Shown piece after piece: positions 4,453-7,595 of a stretch of 7,595 nucleotides of DNA. Source of the stretch: Candidatus Cloacimonetes bacterium 4572_55 (GTDB taxonomy: Bacteria > 4572-55); the NCBI GenBank assembly GCA_002084765.1, contig NBMB01000108.1:1-7595 (forward strand), read 5' to 3'. Made by a program: the position numbers and the translations under genes. The first letter of the stretch is position 1. Each line of letters starts with the position of its first letter. The notes under the pieces are model-generated. The model was given only the letters and a program-made list of their open reading frames with translations. It had not been told where the DNA came from and did not search any database.

Positions 4453-5850
4453 CTATTGAAAGATTATGCCACCCGATGTTACCGTGTTTTTCGTCTGGGA
4501 AAGTGTGCCTGCTGCTGCAATAGCATTGATTGTGGAACCATGGGAGGCAAGTATCCCATACGTACCAGCTCCGCTAGCATCAGCAGCTTCAGCATTGATT
4601 GTGGAACCACGGTAGGCATATATCCGCATATATCCCATACGCACCAGCTCCGCTAGCATCAGCAGCTTCAGCATTGATTGTGGAACCACGGTAGGCATAT
4701 ATCCCATGCGTATCAGCTCCGCTAGCATTAGCAGCTTCAGCATTGACGTACCAGCTCCGCTAGCATCAGCAGCTTCAGCATTGATTGTGGAACCACGGTA
4801 GGCATATATCCCATGCGTACCAGCGTCAGCGACACCGCACCCACTTAAAACGTCTGTATTGCTTCCTGCGCCAACTGCCATAATACCGTGTTTGTTTCCG
4901 CCAACACCAGCTGTGGAAAATCTGAACATCTGCCCAATTCGTGGCAAAACCCCGCTCCTTGACACACCAAAGGCTGGGTATGCCTCAAAACCGTAATCAG
5001 CACTACTAAAATCGGTAGTCAACGCTGTATGGGTAATCGTGGTTTCTGCATCTACTCCAGTAATCGTGATCCATCCGAGGTCAAGCCCACGGACAAGCAC
5101 CTGTTCAGCCATGACAAATCCAGTGAGCAAATTAATCGTGGCTGTAACACCAGCGGCTTTATAGACTGGTGCATATTTGCTCAAGTACGCGAGAGCATCG
5201 TTGATTGTGGCGTAGCCGCCACCGGAGCCGACTGTGACTGTTTTGTTTGTGAAACTACCTGCGTTTATACTTGCGATGCCGTATTGCAACACCGCGAACG
5301 TCCCGCCCGCTAAGGAAAAGTCAATCTCTTCGTCGACGATAGCGGTGTCTTTAATTAGGTATCTACCGCCGCCCTCATCACCGGCTTCATAGTAGCCCTT
5401 AGTTTCAACAAGCTGTCCTGCGGGGATGGTGGCCAGCTTCATATCTGCTACAGTGTTGTAAATTGACTCATCATTTTCTCGCTTCCAATTTATATTGTCG
5501 GCCGATGGGTCATTCCCCGTGTTGGTGTCAGTTTGGGATACATATAAAATCCCTCCGACATTTGCGAATGATCCTGTATGGTATTCTTGATTGTTGTTCC
5601 ATTCGGGGACACCAATTTGATGTAAATACGCAACGAATTGCATAATAGTAAACGCCAAACCAGTAAAAAATTGTTTGGGAGGTTTTGCTCCTGCAGCGAG
5701 GATGCCCCAGCCTCTTTTGAAGTCTGCTGTAACATTTTCGTCCAGAGTGTCACTCTGTGTTGTTTCATCCCCGAAAACCGTTCGCTCAACGCCAACAGCA
5801 GAAGATCCAAACGCTTCGACATTCCCATCTAGTCTGTTAATTTTAGCCAT
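4453..5850 (-). CDS. Tail fibre / tailspike protein with beta-helix-like C-terminus and scrambled repeats
   Basis: The product has 465 residues. Residues 1-80 (MAKINRLDGNVEAF, TVFGDETTQSDTLDENVTADFKRGW) resemble the baseplate-attachment domain of phage fibres. Residues about 82-128 (PEWNNNQEYHTGSF, ILYVSQTDT, ending NWK) look like a small carbohydrate-binding module of the chitin-binding type. KGYYEAGDEGGGRYLI and VTVGSGGGYATINDAL introduce a pectate-lyase-like parallel beta-helix. From about residue 345 a 23-residue rung (GIYAYRGSTINAEAADASG core) is tandemly repeated. Residues 369-409 are read from the same DNA repeat in another frame, giving hydrophobic SMLKLLMLAEL-type sequence, after which the rung frame returns. 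The end TSGGIIFQ is typical of fibre C-termini. AGGTGG precedes ATG 5850. Its role is host receptor recognition. Whether the scrambled region folds is doubtful. Confidence 0.88.
   Translation of the reverse strand: MAKINRLDGNVEAFGSSAVGVERTVFGDETTQSDTLDENVTADFKRGWGILAAGAKPPKQFFTGLAFTIMQFVAYLHQIGVPEWNNNQEYHTGSFANVGGILYVSQTDTNTGNDPSADNINWKRENDESIYNTVADMKLATIPAGQLVETKGYYEAGDEGGGRYLIKDTAIVDEEIDFSLAGGTFAVLQYGIASINAGSFTNKTVTVGSGGGYATINDALAYLSKYAPVYKAAGVTATINLLTGFVMAEQVLVRGLDLGWITITGVDAETTITHTALTTDFSSADYGFEAYPAFGVSRSGVLPRIGQMFRFSTAGVGGNKHGIMAVGAGSNTDVLSGCGVADAGTHGIYAYRGSTINAEAADASGAGTSMLKLLMLAELIRMGYMPTVVPQSMLKLLMLAELVRMGYMRIYAYRGSTINAEAADASGAGTYGILASHGSTINAIAAAGTLSQTKNTVTSGGIIFQ
4522..4560 (-). repeat. 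Degenerate half-unit of the 69-nt repeat
   Basis: A 39-nt stretch directly next to unit 4 matches the first part of the repeat in coding order with four mismatches (YGILASHGSTINA against YGIYAYRGSTINA). It is in the normal frame and looks like an older, diverged rung at the end of the array. Confidence 0.85.
4561..4815 (-). repeat. 69-nt tandem repeat array in the tail-fibre gene with two compensating indels
   Basis: Four units in coding order: unit 1 at 4747-4815 (69 nt), unit 2 at 4709-4746 (38 nt, lacking 31 nt of its 5' part), unit 3 at 4640-4708 (69 nt), unit 4 at 4561-4639 (79 nt, carrying a 10-nt duplication). Units are nearly identical, with a few substitutions such as GAT to AAT and GGT to GAT in unit 2, so the expansion is recent. 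Loss of 31 and gain of 10 sum to minus 21, a multiple of three, so the original frame resumes within unit 4. Confidence 0.95.
4616..4635 (-). repeat. 10-nt tandem duplication that restores the frame
   Basis: GCATATATCC (+ strand) occurs twice head to tail at 4616-4625 and 4626-4635. The other full units have it once. It adds ten bases and returns the ribosome to the beta-helix frame. Confidence 0.9.
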
Positions 5851-5858
5851 AATACCAC

Positions 5859-6578
5859 CTATTCTATAAAAATAATTTCCGCGAAAACACCACCCATATT
5901 AGCGTCAAAAGCATCACCAAAGCCTAACGCAAACTCGTCATCATCAAAGCCAAAAGAGTTAGCGTTTTCATCTAGTTGGACAATTCTATATCTAACTCCT
6001 TGCGGTTTTGGGAGGAGATTAAGCTGTAGGATCAATCTTAACCTGTCCGCATCAACAAAAGTTGAGACATACAAAAACAATGTCATGTCAAGATTATCAA
6101 CGACAGTAGCCTCGCCGCCGAATGCCAACTGAACAGCGTCTTGAATGCTCACCCTGCCATCGGACACCATGTAGGCCGAGGCTATATTTGTTGATATTTT
6201 GGCCTTAATAAAAAAACGATAGTCAAAATCGTCAAGCTCCTGTGTGGCATACTTAGTCTCAAACGCATCAAAAAAAGGAGCCGAAGGAACCGACGAATCA
6301 AACGCATCAAAAAAACCTCTTGCCGTATCATCACCATCAAAACCAAACCGTATTTTGTCTAAAACAAATGGTACGATTCTTGGCACTCCAACCAATTTAC
6401 CTATTTTGTCAAGTCGATCACCTGCTGCTAAATCTAGGTCAAATTCTGTCTGGAATGATTTTAGGAAATTAAATATTTCTTCCCACGATTCAGCCTGTAA
6501 TCCAATTTCAGCCGCAGCGTTCGGCCGATCAAAGTATTGAGTTATGATTAACGCTTTATAGTCATCAATAAATGACAT
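5859..6578 (-). CDS. DUF2612-type phage tail/baseplate protein
   Basis: The product has 239 residues. The N-terminal part (DYKALIITQYFDRPNAAAEI, then FDLDLAAGDRLDKIGKLVGVPR) is the hallmark of DUF2612 proteins, which lie just after baseplate J in many phages and are thought to be baseplate or tail-tip parts. A second block (DDFDYRFFIKAKISTNIAS) and the AVQLAFGG stretch also fit. A Gly/Phe/Asp motif occurs twice: FGFDGDDTARGFFDAFD before the middle and FGFDDDEFALGFGDAFD near the end. An extra FFDAF copy follows the first. ATG 6578 shares one base with the TAA of the baseplate J gene, and a nine-base Shine-Dalgarno match precedes it. Unlike its upstream neighbour it looks intact. It ends eight bases before the tail-fibre start. 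Confidence 0.85.
   Translation of the reverse strand: MSFIDDYKALIITQYFDRPNAAAEIGLQAESWEEIFNFLKSFQTEFDLDLAAGDRLDKIGKLVGVPRIVPFVLDKIRFGFDGDDTARGFFDAFDSSVPSAPFFDAFETKYATQELDDFDYRFFIKAKISTNIASAYMVSDGRVSIQDAVQLAFGGEATVVDNLDMTLFLYVSTFVDADRLRLILQLNLLPKPQGVRYRIVQLDENANSFGFDDDEFALGFGDAFDANMGGVFAEIIFIE
6259..6315 (-). repeat. 18-nt direct repeat, 39-nt period, within the DUF2612 gene
   Basis: The + strand sequence TCAAACGCATCAAAAAAA is at 6259-6276 and 6298-6315, 39 nt apart (13 codons). It encodes two FFDAF segments in frame. Each copy includes a run of seven A/T bases. Confidence 0.85.
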
Positions 6579-7535
6579 TAGATCACCTCTGTAACATCAA
6601 TATTCGCAACATCAATTGAGAACTTAGCCCCAGCAGGAATAACAAGGTTCTCGTCGGTGTATGTGATATCATCATCTGATATTTCCAACAACGATAACAC
6701 GAACCCTGTCCCGCCAAGGTATCCAAACTGGTACAGTTCAGAAGCAAGGCTGTTTTCGCCTATAGTGTATAATTTGGTCGCTAGTTTTGATTTGATTAAA
6801 TCAAGGTCAATCGGAATCAATGAATCTTTCCGCGTTGCCGTTACTGTAATATATAGATCAGTCAATACAGGCCGATCAAATCTAGTAGTGTGCTGGATGA
6901 TTTTTATGTCACCGTTTGGCTTTATCAGTTCTTCGCTGTAAATGTTTTCAATTGCGCCCTTGATTCCCGTGCCGCCTGTTTTGTTTTTAGCCAACACCTC
7001 TACGATGTCGTTAATGTCCCCGCCTTCAACAACCGCCCAAACAGAGTGAGCGTCAAGGTTCAATTCCGAGTCATAAACATCGGTGTCATTTTCGTAGACC
7101 TCAACATCGGTAACGCCTGTTAAGTTACCGAGCTTTGCGAACATTCCACCCACGACGGAATAAGCAGCGTTTTGTAGTGACCTGTTCCGTCTTATCCGTA
7201 ACTGTTCGTCGGTTTCTTCCGCGATCCCCACAACTGCATCAGCTGGAGGGTCAATTGACGTAACGCCGAGAACTACAGTAACCTGCTCAAGTTCAGCGGT
7301 TGACAATCCTTCTATTGCGCCAAAGTCTACCGCCTTATGAATTATATAGTGCTAGCGCGAAAGTTTGGATGTCTAATCTGGCCTTGGCCTCAATGCCGAC
7401 CCTTTGACCGTCTGGGCTGTCTTGATCCAGATTAATATCAACACCATAAATTGCACGATAACCTTCAGCAAGAAAATCGAATATTTCTTCATAGGTCTGT
7501 ATTTTAATTCCATCAGGTGTAAATTCTAAACTCAT
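6578..7535 (-). pseudogene. Baseplate J-like protein, internally deleted and frameshifted
   Basis: Baseplate J-like proteins form the baseplate wedge at the tail tip. The first 66 residues from ATG 7535 (FTPDGIKIQTYEEIFDFLAEG, DINLDQDSPDGQRVGIEAKARLD, ALALYNS) are a canonical N-terminus and stop at TAA 7335-7337. The rest is in another frame. It is recognisable from about 7334 (KAVDFGAIEG), then VTVVLGVTSIDPPADAVVGIAEETDEQLRIRRNRSL, GGMFAKLGNLTGVTDVEVYENDTDVYD, KNKTGGTG and on to TAA 6578. In intact relatives ALYNS is followed by LDPDFAEG and a domain of roughly 80-90 residues before the FGA-IE region; that stretch is absent. So a deletion that is not a multiple of three removed the central N-terminal domain. 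A TTG at 7306 is the only start for the second part, and it has no properly spaced ribosome site. ATG 7535 overlaps the upstream gene as ATGA. Confidence 0.88.
6581..6589 (-). promoter_or_regulatory. Strong Shine-Dalgarno site for the DUF2612 gene
   Basis: GAGGTGATC on the - strand is a nine-base match to the complement of the 16S rRNA 3' end. It lies two bases before ATG 6578, closer than usual if the whole match pairs, but GAGG itself is seven bases away. It sits inside the last codons of the baseplate J gene and gives this gene its own entry site, which matters because the upstream gene is broken. Confidence 0.75.
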
Positions 7536-7595
7536 AAACCGACCCCAATCTCTTCTTCAAATTGTGTGTCGAAAACTGTCGTTATTTTTGTTAGG
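7532..7595 (-). CDS. C-terminal end of an unidentified late gene (partial)
   Basis: On the - strand an open frame enters from the right edge and ends with TGA 7532-7534, overlapping the baseplate J start as ATGA. The visible 20 residues end in ITTVFDTQFEEEIGVGL. The position just before baseplate J suggests a tail or baseplate component, but the fragment is too short to identify. Confidence 0.55.
   Translation of the reverse strand, partial: LTKITTVFDTQFEEEIGVGL

Noticed and set aside
4561-4815. CRISPR-like array
   Set aside because: The repeats are contiguous without unique spacers, are translated, and continue a protein repeat pattern.
4522-4815. Variable repeat of a diversity-generating retroelement
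   Set aside because: No reverse transcriptase, no separate template copy, and the differences are indels plus a few substitutions rather than adenine-specific changes.
6578-7306. Separate baseplate gene starting at TTG 7306
   Set aside because: Homology to baseplate J continues upstream of this TTG to about 7334, so it is the rest of a broken gene.

Overview
The window looks like part of a tailed-phage genome or prophage. The ThyX, NinG, tail-fibre and baseplate sequences most resemble, from memory, phages of Gammaproteobacteria; no search was possible, so the host is an inference. No tRNA, rRNA, CRISPR array, integrase or transposase is visible.

Left arm, + strand (1-2198): a tightly packed early/middle operon. 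It holds the 3' end of a DUF551-like protein, a flavin-dependent thymidylate synthase gene (thyX) that is internally deleted and out of frame, a small conserved-looking phage protein, a beta-type DNA adenine methyltransferase with DPPY, and a NinG-family recombination protein. The theme is nucleotide supply, DNA modification and recombination. A predicted promoter (2184-2211) and a strong intrinsic terminator (2257-2292) follow ninG. They could make an RNA of about 70-75 nt.

Right arm, - strand (7595-2266, read right to left): a convergent late operon. It begins with the 3' end of an unidentified gene, then a baseplate J-like gene that has lost its middle and its frame, an intact DUF2612-type baseplate/tail protein, and a tail fibre with a beta-helix-like C-terminus. 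Next come a small unknown protein, a holin candidate, and four small membrane, lipo- or Trp-rich proteins. The last set is probably a lysis/envelope cluster, but no endolysin is in view.

The most unusual signal is in the tail-fibre gene (4561-4815). A 69-nt (23-codon) tandem repeat has suffered a 31-nt deletion in one unit and a 10-nt tandem duplication in another. The two indels cancel, so about 41 residues are translated from the same repeat in a different, still open, reading frame before the original frame returns. Together with the broken thyX and the broken baseplate J gene this gives three internal out-of-frame lesions in one window. Either this is a decaying or domesticated prophage or the assembly has errors; raw reads would decide.
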